A program made the translations under genes and the position numbers. From Cynocephalus volans (lineage: Eukaryota; Chordata; Mammalia; Dermoptera; Cynocephalidae): a stretch of 64,000 nucleotides of DNA. Under the pieces are notes generated by a model. That model was not told the origin of the DNA, searched no databases, and saw only the letters and a list, made by a program, of their open reading frames with translations. Every line of letters starts with the position of its first letter. Within the stretch, counting starts at the first letter, position 1. Shown piece by piece: positions 1-14,945 of this stretch. Where the stretch lies: contig NC_084469.1 in the NCBI RefSeq assembly GCF_027409185.1, positions 35,591,293 to 35,655,292 of the forward strand. Direction: 5' to 3'.

Positions 1-240
1 CAAGGGAAAATGTGAAGACACAGGGAAAATGCCATTTACAATCCAAGGAACATGAGACCACCCAGAAGCCAGGTGAGAGGCATGGAATAGATTCTCCCTC
101 ACAGCCCTCAGAAGGAAAACCCTGTCTACACCTTCATCTCAGACTTCTAGCCTCCAGAGCTGTGAGACAACAAATTTTTCTTATTTAAGCCCCCCAGTTT
201 GTGGTACTTTGTTAATGGCAGCTCCGGGAAACTAATAGAG
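1..240 (+). mobile_element. MLT1/MST-like LTR fragment (ERVL-MaLR), 3' part
   Basis: The sequence carries the typical 3' end of a MaLR LTR: a 'CTCCAGAGCTGTGAGA' block, an AAT-rich stretch, a 'TTTGTGGTACTTTGTTA' block and a terminal 'AACTAATA'. The 5' part lies outside the window. It resembles the fuller LTRs at 3595-4057 and 45155-45617. Family assignment is from memory of the MLT1/MST consensus. Confidence 0.65.
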
Positions 241-469
241 ATACTGTGAAAATAATGCAGCAAGTACTATATTTCCTTATTTGTAAGATTTCTTTTAAAT
301 CAAGACAGAATCGCTGGCACTTTCCTCTTCTCCTACATGCATAATAGAAAAAATAATACTCTCAAATAACTTGTATCATTTAAGCTGACAGCCATGACCT
401 GATTGCAAGTCCAGTGCTCTCCAATTTCATCACAGCTGCACATAGGCATGTTAGCATAACCAGCCATTT

Positions 470-860
470 ATTTTTCTTCCACGGTAGCCTTTGTCCCTTT
501 TCTATTGCCTGCTCTTCTCATTATTAATTTGCAGGTGCTCTTTTTAAAATTAAGTACCTTATGTCTGTTTTAGATATTGCAAATATTTCTTCCCAATCTG
601 GCATTTATCTTTTCTAACTTTTAAATGGCATTATTTTCCATACAGGTTTTATTTTTCTGTAGCCAAATATGCTAACCTTTCCTTTCATGGGTAATAAATT
701 TCATGTACTGTTTAGGAAGGCTTTCTCCATTCCAAGATCACAACAATCTATTTCCCCCCCAATATTTTTGTAGTCTTTTTTTTAATGTTTAGGTACTAGA
801 CTTCATTTTTTCCCAGATGAACAGCAAATTGATCCAGCATCATTAATGCTAGACATCCAG
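470..860 (-). mobile_element. Probable old L1 3' region fragment
   Basis: AT-rich sequence reading like an antisense L1 3' segment (blocks such as 'TTTTAGATATTGCAAATATTT' spread over the stretch). It is diverged and the boundaries are approximate. Nothing else is recognised between 241 and 902. Confidence 0.4.
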
Positions 861-902
861 ATTTTTTATATGAAATTTCCAGGTATTTTTGTGTTTTGTT
901 TT

Positions 903-989
903 GGCACCTGGCTGGTACAGGGATCCAAACCCCTGACCTTGGTGTCATCAGCACTACGCTCTAACCAAGTGAGCTAACCGGCCAGCCCT
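903..989 (-). mobile_element. tRNA-Ile-derived SINE, monomer (CYN-like)
   Basis: The reverse complement has the tRNA head: a GGCCGGTTAGCTCACTTGG-type A box and a GGTTTGGATCC-type B box. The flanks show a probable 10-bp target duplication with one mismatch (873-882 and 990-999). Same family as the copies at 13032, 47114, 50213 and 58565. Confidence 0.75.
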
Positions 990-999
990 AAATCTCCAG

Positions 1000-2179
1000 T
1001 TTTTAAAGTGCTGGCAATTAATTTTTTTAATTTAAAAATCATTATGTGGACAAAATATACTTGAAAGCTAAGACCAGCCTGTGGCACACCCGTTGATTTC
1101 TATTCCAAATGCTGAAATATGATAATATAGAGTAATGCCAAGAGTGGGTCCGGGAATCCACCTCTGACTCTTTCCCACTGCCAACATTAAGAAGCAAAAG
1201 AGGAAGAGTGATGTATTAGCTCCTGGAAACCTGAGTTATTTGTAGTCAGCCCCTGGAAAACAGTGTGGTGGCTCATCTCACCTCTCACCCACAGGAGTTG
1301 ATGAGGTGGTTCCCAGTTTGTCAAGCAACCAGAAGGTACTAGGTCAGCATGGGGAAGGAGATGGTGATATCTTTAGTCAAGCTGGGCTTCCCAGACCCCT
1401 GCTAGGCTGAATTAAAGGACAATGGGTTGGAAGGAGAATGGAAAGTGAGGTGCTGGCCAAGGAAGAGCAGGATTTTAGCCCCCTAAAACAAGATGGAAAG
1501 TGATGTCATCTCCTGTCTCATAATAATGCAGCTTCCTTGGATACTCTCCAACTTAACACAGTTTAATCAGAAAAGAAATGGAAGTCTGTCAACTGACAGA
1601 CTTCAGTGGAACAGCAGCAGTGGATCCTGGTCCTCAGGACAGTGGTGGCCGGGGGTCTCCGGGGTTGGGGGTGTGGGGATGGCGGCTTGGATGGCCTAGG
1701 GCAGAGCTGCACTGGACAGGCAGTGAGCCGGGTGCTGCCATGGACTGGTGATGGCGGCAGCTCCTGTTGGTGTCTGCTTCTCAGTGCCAACTCCTTGGCA
1801 GTGTGGTGGGCTCTGGCAGCCGTGGACTTGGCACAGTAGCTCTCAAGGAAGGAGACCATCTTTCTGCACAACATGCTGACCTAGTCACTGACCTGGCCAC
1901 AGTGCCCAGCAAGATCCTCTGGGCCAGGGAGGCCGCTGGTACCAACCTAGATGTGAGTAAGGTGGCCCCAGCCCCGCCCCTGCCATCAGATTACCCACCT
2001 GCCTGGCACCCTGGAATTGGCCCCGTGTCCTGAAGGAAGTGAGGAAGTGAGGGAGTGTTCCATGTGGCATCCTGAGAGGGATACATCCATCCTCAACATG
2101 ACTGGAGCTCCAGCCTAGTAAACCAAGGGGGTGAGGAAAGATGGGCAGCAGGGGATGCAGATCAAGTAAGGCCTTATAG
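1000..2179. other. Intergenic sequence, nothing recognised
   Basis: No gene signature. Positions 1600-2000 are GC-richer with several short overlapping open frames on both strands. None resembles a known protein, so they are not reported as genes. Confidence 0.5.
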
Positions 2180-2310
2180 GTGAACGAATAAACAAATGTG
2201 GTACATCTACACAGTGGAATACTACTCAGCGATACAAACGATCTGTTGCTAATCACAACGTGGATTATCTGGAGCGGAAGAAGCCAAACAGGAGTACATG
2301 CTAGAATCAT
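2180..2310 (+). mobile_element. Old L1 3'-ORF2 fragment
   Basis: Contains the conserved L1 ORF2 C-terminal block 'GAATAAACAAATGTGGTACAT...CAGTGGAATACTACTCAGC'. It is diverged and short. From 2311 to 2740 nothing further is recognised. Confidence 0.6.
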
Positions 2311-2744
2311 GCATGAATATTAAAAGAATTTGAACTGAGCATTAACAGACTTAATAACTAGAATGTCAAAGAATAAAACAGAATACTTGACTACAGAATA
2401 TTGTTGATAACCAGAAGTACTCAGTGGCAGACACTGAGATAATCATAAAAAAATGAATTGCAGAAGACCATTAACAAATTAACCAAGGAGCTGGTGGCTG
2501 AATAACAGCAATTGTGGAATGAGGAGATAAAATATGCCAGAGGCAAAGAAATGGTATGTCATATCATTTCCAGTGTTCAAGGTCTATCTCAAGAATGCAG
2601 TGGGTAGAAATAATTGGCTAAAGAGGTCTTTTTTTAAAAAGGAAAGAAAGAAATGGAAATGAACGGAGACCTCCAACTCTCACATGGAGCATAGACTCTG
2701 CTAGTAGCAAAGACAAGTCACACTGTAGAACTTCACTGTTTATG

Positions 2745-2860
2745 AAGAAAGCCCCTTCACAGGCATTATCTCGCTTGTCTCTCACAATCCTGTGAGGCAG
2801 GCAGCATCAGGGTTGTTATTGCCTCTTACAGAAGAGGAAACTGGCATGAGGGGCAATCAG
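2745..2860 (-). repeat. MIR SINE fragment
   Basis: Antisense MIR core: 'CAGGCATTATCTC...CACAATCCTGTGAGG' followed by 'ACAGAAGAGGAAACTG'. Confidence 0.6.
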
Positions 2861-2939
2861 GATAGTTTTTAGATGGCTCTGAGATATGCAGGAAGGAGAA
2901 TGCTGGCCCTTTTTCCTTCCCCGTGCTCATCTCTGCAAA

Positions 2940-3030
2940 ATCATTTCTTCATTCAACTCAATGAATACCTCTGATAGGTGGGGCACTCTCTTCTAGGCCT
3001 CAGGAGCACAACACACAGCTCCTGGGCGTC
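2940..3030 (-). repeat. L2 3'-end fragment
   Basis: Antisense L2 tail ('TTCATTCAACTCAATGAATA...') with the adjoining 'TCTAGGC' block. Short and diverged. From 3031 to 3594 nothing is recognised. Confidence 0.45.
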
Positions 3031-3594
3031 ATCCTTCCTTTTGCATTGGTCGCTCATCCTATCTGTGGACCATGACCCAGAATGGACTTGCTCCATTCCT
3101 CTCTGGTTCGAGCAGGAACCTCAGGCCAACTTTTGCATTTTGCTCCAGAAACTTTGTTGTTTCCCTGTTGGTCATTTCCTGGAATGCACTGATCTGTGCC
3201 AGGAATACAACATGCTTTTATACACTGGAGGCATAGACTCAGACCCAAACTGCAATCATGCCTTAATTCTGACCTAATTTTAAAATATGTCTCAGGCAAG
3301 TCACACTGTTCCCTGTGCATGCCACTCTGGGAGCAGGGATGCCACATACGGTTTCTCTTGAAGCAAGAAATAGGGCCAAACTCTAGGGCATTTTGAATCA
3401 ACCCCCATTCTTCTCATTACTTTTCCTTTATCTATGTCTTTTCATCTGATGCCTCCACCTTTTGGGGTATGTGTCTGAGGGGCAGGAATATGTACTAGAT
3501 ATATGTAGGGCAGTCCCACCAACTCTACATTCTTAAACCCTATCAGTTCTTGTTCTGCAGGCAAACATATTCTTCTATTGACTGTAGTGAGAAC

Positions 3595-4057
3595 TGTGTA
3601 TCCTAAAAAGTTACATCCAAGTTCAAATCCCTGGTACTTGTAAATGTGACCTCACTTGAAAAAAGGGTCTTTGTAGATGTAATTAAGGTAAGATCTTGAG
3701 ATGAGATCACCCTCGATTAGGGTGGGCCCTAAATCCAATGACATGAATTTGGTGTCTAATGGCGTCCTTATAAGACATGAAAGAATACACTGACACAGAG
3801 GAGAACACCATGTGAAGACAGAGGCAGATAATGAACTTAAATTGCAAAAAGCTAAAGAACACCAATGTCTGCAGGTAGCCACTGGAGAAAGGAGAAAGGC
3901 ATGGAATGAATTCTCTCTGAGCCTCCAGAAGGAACCAACCCTGCTGACATCTTGATTTCAGACTTCTGGACTCTAGAACTGTGAGAGAATAAATTTCTGT
4001 TGTTTTAAGCCACCAGGCTTGTAGTAATTTGTTATGGCAGCCCAAGGAACAAATACA
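3595..4057 (+). mobile_element. MLT1-type LTR (ERVL-MaLR)
   Basis: Nearly full MaLR LTR in sense orientation. It runs from 'GTGTATCCTAAAAAGTTACAT' through 'GATCACCCTCGATTAGGGTGGGC' and 'CTTATAAGACATG' to the 3' end with 'CTGTGAGAGAATAAATTTCTG' and 'GTAATTTGTTATGGCAGCCC'. It lies about 160 bp beyond the KRBA2 stop codon, antisense to that gene, so the KRBA2 3' UTR probably reads into it. Confidence 0.8.
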
Positions 4058-4218
4058 CAGACCCAATTTGCTTTTCCCCTTTGAGCAAGGACTTCCATGT
4101 TCAACTCGACCTGAGAGTGCAGCCTTCACTCCCTTCCCCTGGGACCTTTGGCAACAGTTCGCAGATGGCTGTATAATGACCACAGACACCTGTGAGTGTC
4201 CACCCAGCAGGTGTCTGT

Positions 4219-5471
4219 TCACCAGCAGAAGAGACCAGAGGCACCTTGTGAGGTGCTAGGCTCTGGAGTTTCAGGAGTGGGATCAATGTCTTCATCCATA
4301 TCAGATCTGTCTGCTCCGATCTCAGCCCTTTCTTCCTGCCTGATCCAAAGGCTGTTTTCTAGCTGCTCTTCAGCAATTTCTAGCTCTTCCTCTGTTTGTA
4401 GAATGGCCACAGTTTCCCGGGGCAAGTTTGAGGAATATAGCCCAAATTTGGCTTTACAACCAAACATTGCTTCATATGGACTCTGCTGCAAGGAAATGTT
4501 GAAGGACTGATTCTTCACCATCTGCATGAATCGTAGGCCTTCAGCCCAGTGACATGAGTGGTTACTCTGCACCCAGGCACTTATCATGTTCTTTACATCA
4601 TGGCTTGCTCGTTCTAGGGAGGCCTGGCCTTGGCCAGGATGGTACTTACCAGGGACAATCTTTAGGTCTGGCCATACCTCATTGAGCTCATTTACAACCT
4701 GGTCTGTGAACTCTATGCCACTGTCAGATTCTAATACGCTGGGTGTACCAAGAATTGTGAAAATATCCAACAAGACACTGACTACCTCATGGGCCTGTTT
4801 GGTTTTTAATGGCCGCAAAATAATAAACTTGGTCAAGTGGTCCTGGTAATATAAAATAAACTTGAACTCGCCATCGGCATTTGACTGCATGTCAAGTATT
4901 TCAACTTGGCATTTGGAGTCCACGTCCTTAATAGTCATGGGCTTGGGTGCAAGGCCTCTCTTGGGTACTGGGTTCTTCTGGTGACACTGTTTACACAGAG
5001 TCAGATATAAGACAATGACTTCTTTGGTGACATTTCCATATTTCCCTTGCAGTTCCTTGAGCATGCGAGTCCGCCCACCATGTCCAATACTGAGATGTGT
5101 ATCGTGAAGAATATCAAACAACTCTTCTTTATGTACATAATACCGTATTCGAACTCGTTCTCCATGAGTAGCCTCTACCAGTTTCTCTGTGCCCTGTACA
5201 GAAATCACATCGTATTTTGCTGCACGGCGATAATCACGGGATGACTTCTTCCCCTTTTCCTTAGCTTCTTTAACTTCCTTTATTGTTTGAAAGTACTTTT
5301 CTTTGGAAAATACCTTGCTGTTGTAACTTTTGCTTTCTACCAACTTTGTTACGCTTGTAAGAAACTTCTCTCTCATGTCACTTATCTCCATTTCCATTTC
5401 ACTTGTATTTGAAACACCAGGTGGAACAATTCCAGCTCTCTGTGGCATCATGGAGAATTGCAAGAAAGATC
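4219..5471 (-). CDS. KRBA2: KRBA2 3' coding exon: H2C2 finger plus DDE integrase core
   Basis: One exon holds 417 uninterrupted codons and a stop at 4219-4221. In order: a charged, Lys/Glu-rich N-terminal stretch; an integrase H2C2 zinc-binding module (His codons near 5104-5106 in 'LHDTHLSIGHGG' and near 5080-5082, then Cys-x2-Cys in 'CKQC' near 4983-4995); then an integrase core. The core has Asp in 'EILDMQ' (4891-4893), Asp in 'ESDSGIEF' (4723-4725) and Glu in 'QASLERASH' (4612-4614). The last two are about 36 residues apart, close to the D,D35E pattern of retroviral and Ty3/gypsy-type integrases. The C terminus is acidic (ETPEPSTSQ). Upstream in-frame codons to 5541 are intron and should not be translated. 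What I see is an intact frame with all three acidic positions; whether the protein is catalytic is not known. Confidence 0.9.
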
Positions 5472-6093
5472 CTAAAAGGGAGAAAGAAAACAGAACAAAG
5501 TTAAATTTGCTGATACTCCATCTAGAAGACTTTTCCTCCAAAGTTCCTCATTAATTCTTTCACCTGATTTTTGAAGACTATTATGTGGAAGAAAGAAATA
5601 GAGTAATATTTTAAAGCAACTAGAAAGCCAACTAGGACCACTGAAAGCATGAGCATATCAACAGAATTTGAAATCAGTAAGATCATAAATATGTAGTAAT
5701 TTTAGACTTTAGACAAATAGAATAAATAATGAAAACATTAGCTTATACAGTAAAACTTAATTACTTTATTAACTGAATAGGAGAAAGGATAAATGGAAAT
5801 CTCTATGGCAGTATGCTAATAATATCTTACCTTCAGAACATTTTAAACAATCAATTTCTTATGGCTGAAGAGTCTGTCTTCATTTTAGGAGAATCAAGAA
5901 ATCAGTGGGGATGTTTTTAAATTGACAGTTTTCCCCTGACAGTGTACATAGGATTAATAAAGGAAGATTCTGAGTCCTTACCCTGTGGGATCATATTCTC
6001 ATAACTGTCCAGCATTGTGTCTCTGTAGCAGTCCTTCTGAGAGGCTTCGAAGTACTTCCAGTCTTTGGTCATATCCTCAAATGTCGCTGCCTC
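4219..6093 (-). CDS. KRBA2: KRBA2: KRAB domain plus domesticated integrase, two recognised coding exons (5' coding exon not resolved)
   Basis: Joins 5982-6093 (KRAB A box) to 4219-5471 (integrase) on the minus strand; the intron between is 5472-5981. The donor is GTAAGG after the KRAB exon, and the acceptor is a strong polypyrimidine tract ending in TTTTAG. Both sides are phase 1, so the frame runs through without a break (37 codons + 1 base, then 2 bases). These exons give about 454 residues. Human KRBA2 is, as I recall, 492, so roughly 40 N-terminal residues lie in an upstream exon I could not identify with confidence. Known of the family: a vertebrate host gene formed by fusing a KRAB domain to an integrase captured from a retrotransposon-like element; its molecular role is not established. 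Synteny (next to RPL26, RNF222, NDEL1, as on human 17p13.1) supports orthology. No stop or frameshift is visible. Confidence 0.88.
5982..6093 (-). CDS. KRBA2: KRBA2 KRAB A-box exon
   Basis: A 112-bp exon with acceptor TTGTTTCAG and donor GTAAGG. It encodes 'ATFEDM' followed by 'CYRDTMLDSYENM', clearly a KRAB A box. Compared with the usual A box (about 37 residues from VTFEDV to the NL end), about five residues of the SQEEW region are missing, which accounts for 112 bp against the common 127 bp. The DV pair is DM and MLE is MLD. KRAB A boxes usually recruit TRIM28/KAP1; these changes make strong binding doubtful (inference). No start codon precedes the box within the exon, so an upstream coding exon is required. 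Confidence 0.85.
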
Positions 6094-8300
6094 CTGAAAC
6101 AACACTGGCTGTTGCCACAGGGACCATTCTGTTTTGGGGCCTGGGCTAAGGAGTAGCTTCCGCAGGACTGGGGAAGAGACAGTGGAGGGTGCCAGGGATG
6201 AAGGTGTGCCAGGACAAGTGACTCTGAGAGTCAGTCATCTGAATATTATATGGAAGAAGTTAGGAAAAGGTCTCATATCCAACAAGATGAGTCCAGTTTC
6301 GTGGGTGAAGGAAAGGGGGTTTTGCCTTCCTGGGAGGTCTCTAAGCTTGGCCTGTTTTGCCACTGCCTGAGCTGGAGCCCACATATTTCCAGAATGAAGC
6401 AGAGTCCAAGTGAACCTGAGTACTCCAAGGCCAGGAGACACTTTCAGGTATAGTTTTGATGGTTCCAAACAGAGGCAGCAGGAACTACTTCTGAAAATGG
6501 AAATATCATGCCTATCAGATTACTGTGCCAAAAAGAGATACCCCAAATGGAGTCCACACACCACAAAGATTGGAGAATTCCTCAGGAAGAGAACTTGATA
6601 CTCAGGTGTCCAAACCAGGATTCCTTAGTTAGAACAACCCCAACATATAGGACAGTGGTGAGGCCAGGGGAAGAGTCCATATGATAATCACAGGAATTCC
6701 AACAAGCTTAGGACAACAAGGTTCCTGGGATCCCAGCCATCAGATGCAGAGCTGAGGGGCAGGGTAGAATCCTGAGAAGCAGAGAAAGATGGAAACTTAC
6801 AAAAGCTCTGAGTAAGAGTCTCAGTTAAGTTGGGCCTGCTGCCGGGTCCTGAAGGTCCTCCACTAAAAAGACTTCAGATTCCCTTCCTTAGCACCACTCG
6901 TTAATCATGGAACATTCCTAATTCTAAGACACCACTAATTGTAAAGCCTTGACTTAATGATAACTTTCATGTGAAAAGAAAAACAGAACCTATACTAAAT
7001 GAATGTATTGATAAGATACATCCAAATTAAAAAATGTAAAAAAATATCCACTTCAGAATCGAAGAAATTGCACATTTACAAAATGCTCTTTACTCTAAGC
7101 CTGGGTTGAAGATACTCACTGCAAACTGACATTTTAAATGCTCTGAGAAGTCCTACAGTAAAGAAACTAGTTTAAGTTTGTTTCATCTACCAGTGCCATT
7201 CAACCATTGACATGGGACTTTGTTTCCATGAAATATCTATTAGCACCCTACAGACCTAGTGGCCCTCAGAAGAGACTTGAAACCACAATGTATTCAATGA
7301 GATCCAGGAAGAGCATCTTCCAGATTCCTCACTGAGACCAAGAATTCCCAGAAATTGAGTGCCTGCCATTTGAGGTACTTCAGGGAACTGCACAAGAAAG
7401 AAAAGCCTCATCTCCATTCTATAAAAAATGAAGAAGACAGGCTGGAAATAACTAATAATCAAACGATGTAAAACCTCAGTCTTCAATATGAGATATGGTC
7501 CTTACTACACCAAGAAATTCTAAAGCACAGCCCAGGGGCCATATTTGGCTAACAGACCTATCTTGGTTGGCCCATCCAGTGATTTTTTTGTGTCTGGAAT
7601 GATTTACCTGTAAGATTGGGAGATTTCACATAAAAACCTACATTTCTGGCTTTCTTGAAAAATGGGACTATCTGGCCACACTGAAATATTGCTTCCTGGC
7701 AACAAATGGCTAGAGTGGAGAGGTAGCATCCTCCTTTAGATGGAGCCTGTACTCTCCTGTTTCCCACAGTCCCTAAGAGACTTACTAACTTATTCATCTT
7801 ACCTGTCTACTCCTTAGATTTCTGCTTTCAATACATTTTCTAAAGCAACATGAAAGAAATGTGGCCCTACACAAATAGGCTTCCTGGTGTGATCTGGGCT
7901 GATGGGGTAACTGATAAACAAGCTTGGTTAGAGAAAACAGCCACATTTCCAAACCCATGTTTATTCCCTTCCTTACCCACCTGTGAGTCTTTGCTTTGGC
8001 TGTTCCCGACCAGGAGCATCCTTCTCTTGATCTTCCAAACCACAGCCAGCTCAAATCGGCTTCTTTCCTGGTGTATTCAACAACTCCAGCTGACGGTCAT
8101 CTCTCCCTCCTCTGAACAGCCTGTACCACTCACTGGAGCACTTTGCATCTTTAGTCGACTGGTTCAGGTGTATAAAACCTAGAATGTAGGGGCTGGGGCT
8201 TCTACCTACCTGTATCACCTTGGGGAGGGCAATGAATAGAGCTGAGCACAAAAGATGTTCAAAGAACATTTGTCAAACACGTCACTTACATCATTAGCGA
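6094..8300 (-). other. KRBA2 upstream intron(s), 5' coding exon unresolved
   Basis: Sequence between the KRAB exon and the CpG island. No repeat is confidently recognised. A good minus-strand donor (ACAG|GTAAGA, exon side ending at 7803) follows an open frame in phase 0, the phase needed at the KRAB exon acceptor. This makes it the best candidate for the missing upstream exon, but I do not recognise the protein it would encode. Confidence 0.35.
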
Positions 8301-8309
8301 GGCAGTGCA

Positions 8310-8480
8310 GCGGTACGGTTGAGTCTAGGCTTGGGCATTCAATTTCTGACCCTACCATTTATTGTATGACTAAAGTAAAATTGCTGGGGCTTCAGACTCC
8401 TCATTTATAAAACGGGCAGAATACCGGTATCCATCACCATGCGTGCTATGAAGACTCAATGACAATGCGGATAAGGCCGT
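8310..8480 (+). repeat. MIR SINE
   Basis: Sense MIR-like order: 'GCAGCGGTACGGTTGAG' start, central 'CAGACTCCTCATTTATAAAACGGG', then 'AAGACTCAATGA'. Diverged; it abuts the CpG island. Confidence 0.5.
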
Positions 8481-8960
8481 ACGTGCAGCGTCCCTGCTCA
8501 TTCCTCCAGGCCGGTTCAGGCGTCATCTCCTGTGTGCGGTCCTCCTACGCCGACCTCCGCAGACTCGGGCCCCCGCCTGGACCCCACCCACCCGGCCGCT
8601 CAGGGCTCGATGAATGAGCCAGCTGCGGGGTGGAGAAAAAGGCCGGGGGCCACCGAACCCAGGTCGTTTGGCAGGCGACCGAGGACTGCCGGGACGGTGG
8701 AAGGGGTGTGCCAGGACCCGCAGCGTAGGCCGCTCACCCCACCCCCGCCGGAAGCCGCCGCGCGCCGGCCGGAAGCCCCGCCCCTCCCGAGGGGCCGCCA
8801 CAGACCGGAAGGAGCCCTTTAGTCTTCTGGATGTCGGATTGGGTCCTGCGAGGGCCGTGGACAGCCAGGAAAGCCCTGCAGACACCGCGGTTGGTGCCAT
8901 TGCTGGGGCTATAACGGGGGCCGGCACATGTGTGACTTTGGGTAAGCAAATCACTTAACT
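8480..8960 (-). promoter_or_regulatory. CpG-island promoter, probably KRBA2
   Basis: GC- and CpG-rich block with a CCCCGCCCC GC box and three ETS-type CCGGAAG motifs on the plus strand (8748-8754, 8769-8775, 8805-8811). It lies upstream of the KRAB exon and about 0.9 kb downstream of the RPL26 stop. Since KRBA2 is the next minus-strand gene, it most likely starts here. The exact start site is not determinable by eye. The open frames running through it are composition artefacts. Confidence 0.65.
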
Positions 8961-9830
8961 CAGGGCCCTCTTATCCCATTCCCCATGGTTGCAAAGCCTT
9001 CACAATAAACGTCTCCTGCCTGGAAAGTGAACCGCCTTCATGCACTCCGCCTGTCTAGGAACTTAAAGTGAGGAATGGCAGGCGCGCACACACTGAGAAC
9101 ACTTTACACCGTATTACCTAATCCCTAGAGAACCTACAGTTTAGATTAGGTAACAGTTTAGATTTCTTATTGCAATGCAAAGATTTGTTAGGTTTTGGTC
9201 TGAGGGCACTCACCCAACACCAGTGCAGAAAAGATGGTAAAGGGGGCTATGCCAGCCCAGAGAACTGAGACTTCTCACTCTAGAGCAACATCTTGAAGCA
9301 GTGGTCTAGATGCTGCTGGAAAATCACAGCAGCTTAAGCAAGACTTTCTATCCAATGGCAGTACAAGTTTTTAATGCAACAATCTAAAAAAATATGTGGC
9401 ATGTCCATATAGTAGTAGTCGTAGGAGGAAACAGGAAGAGACAGGTTCAAGAGAGGAAGTATTCCCAATTAGCTTTTCTTGCAGGCCTTAGTGAGCTCCG
9501 TCCTGCTTTGATGTACCCCCAAATGCTGCTGCCTGCTGTAAAACAAAACCCCCCACCATCTCTTCAATCCTGATTTCAGAAAATTCTTAGAAAAAAGCAT
9601 CTATTAATTATTAAAGAAGTGATGCTCAAATGCAAAAGACCAAATCTACTTAAAAAGTATTTTTTTCATTAGTGGAATCAAGACACAAGATGAGGGAGGC
9701 CTGCCTTCAAACAGCAAATGTCACCCGAACTTCTCTTTCCAGATCCGAAGACTGACAAAGAATACACACTGATCCACTGAAAAAAGGTAGTGTCCCAAAG
9801 CACCACACAAAAAACAAAGGGTCTTCATCT
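8961..9830. other. KRBA2-RPL26 intergenic interval
   Basis: Short spacer between the KRBA2 promoter island and the RPL26 3' end. No gene, tRNA or clear repeat was recognised. Confidence 0.5.
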
Positions 9831-9837
9831 TAGCAGT

Positions 9838-9843
9838 TTTTAA
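9838..9843 (-). terminator. RPL26 polyadenylation signal (ATTAAA)
   Basis: Minus-strand ATTAAA about 25 bases after the RPL26 stop codon, the expected place for a short ribosomal-protein 3' UTR. No closer AATAAA serves, except the one overlapping the stop codon itself (GAATAAAG). Confidence 0.55.
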
Positions 9844-9866
9844 TGAAAGCTGTATGTAAGATTACT

Positions 9867-14908
<5,042 letters not shown>

Positions 14909-14945
14909 CCGCTGCGTCCTCAGCGATCGCTGCAAAAGGGAAGAG
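14909..14945 (-). other. RPL26: RPL26 exon 1, non-coding 5'TOP leader
   Basis: On the minus strand the transcript should begin with the pyrimidine tract CTCTTCCCTTTTGCAG, the terminal oligopyrimidine signature by which mTOR/LARP1 controls translation of ribosomal-protein mRNAs. The exon ends at donor CGG|GTGAGG. The exact start (14945 or 14943) is inferred from the tract. Confidence 0.85.

Noticed and set aside
3707-4222. 171-codon minus-strand frame
   Set aside because: Antisense of an MLT1 LTR.
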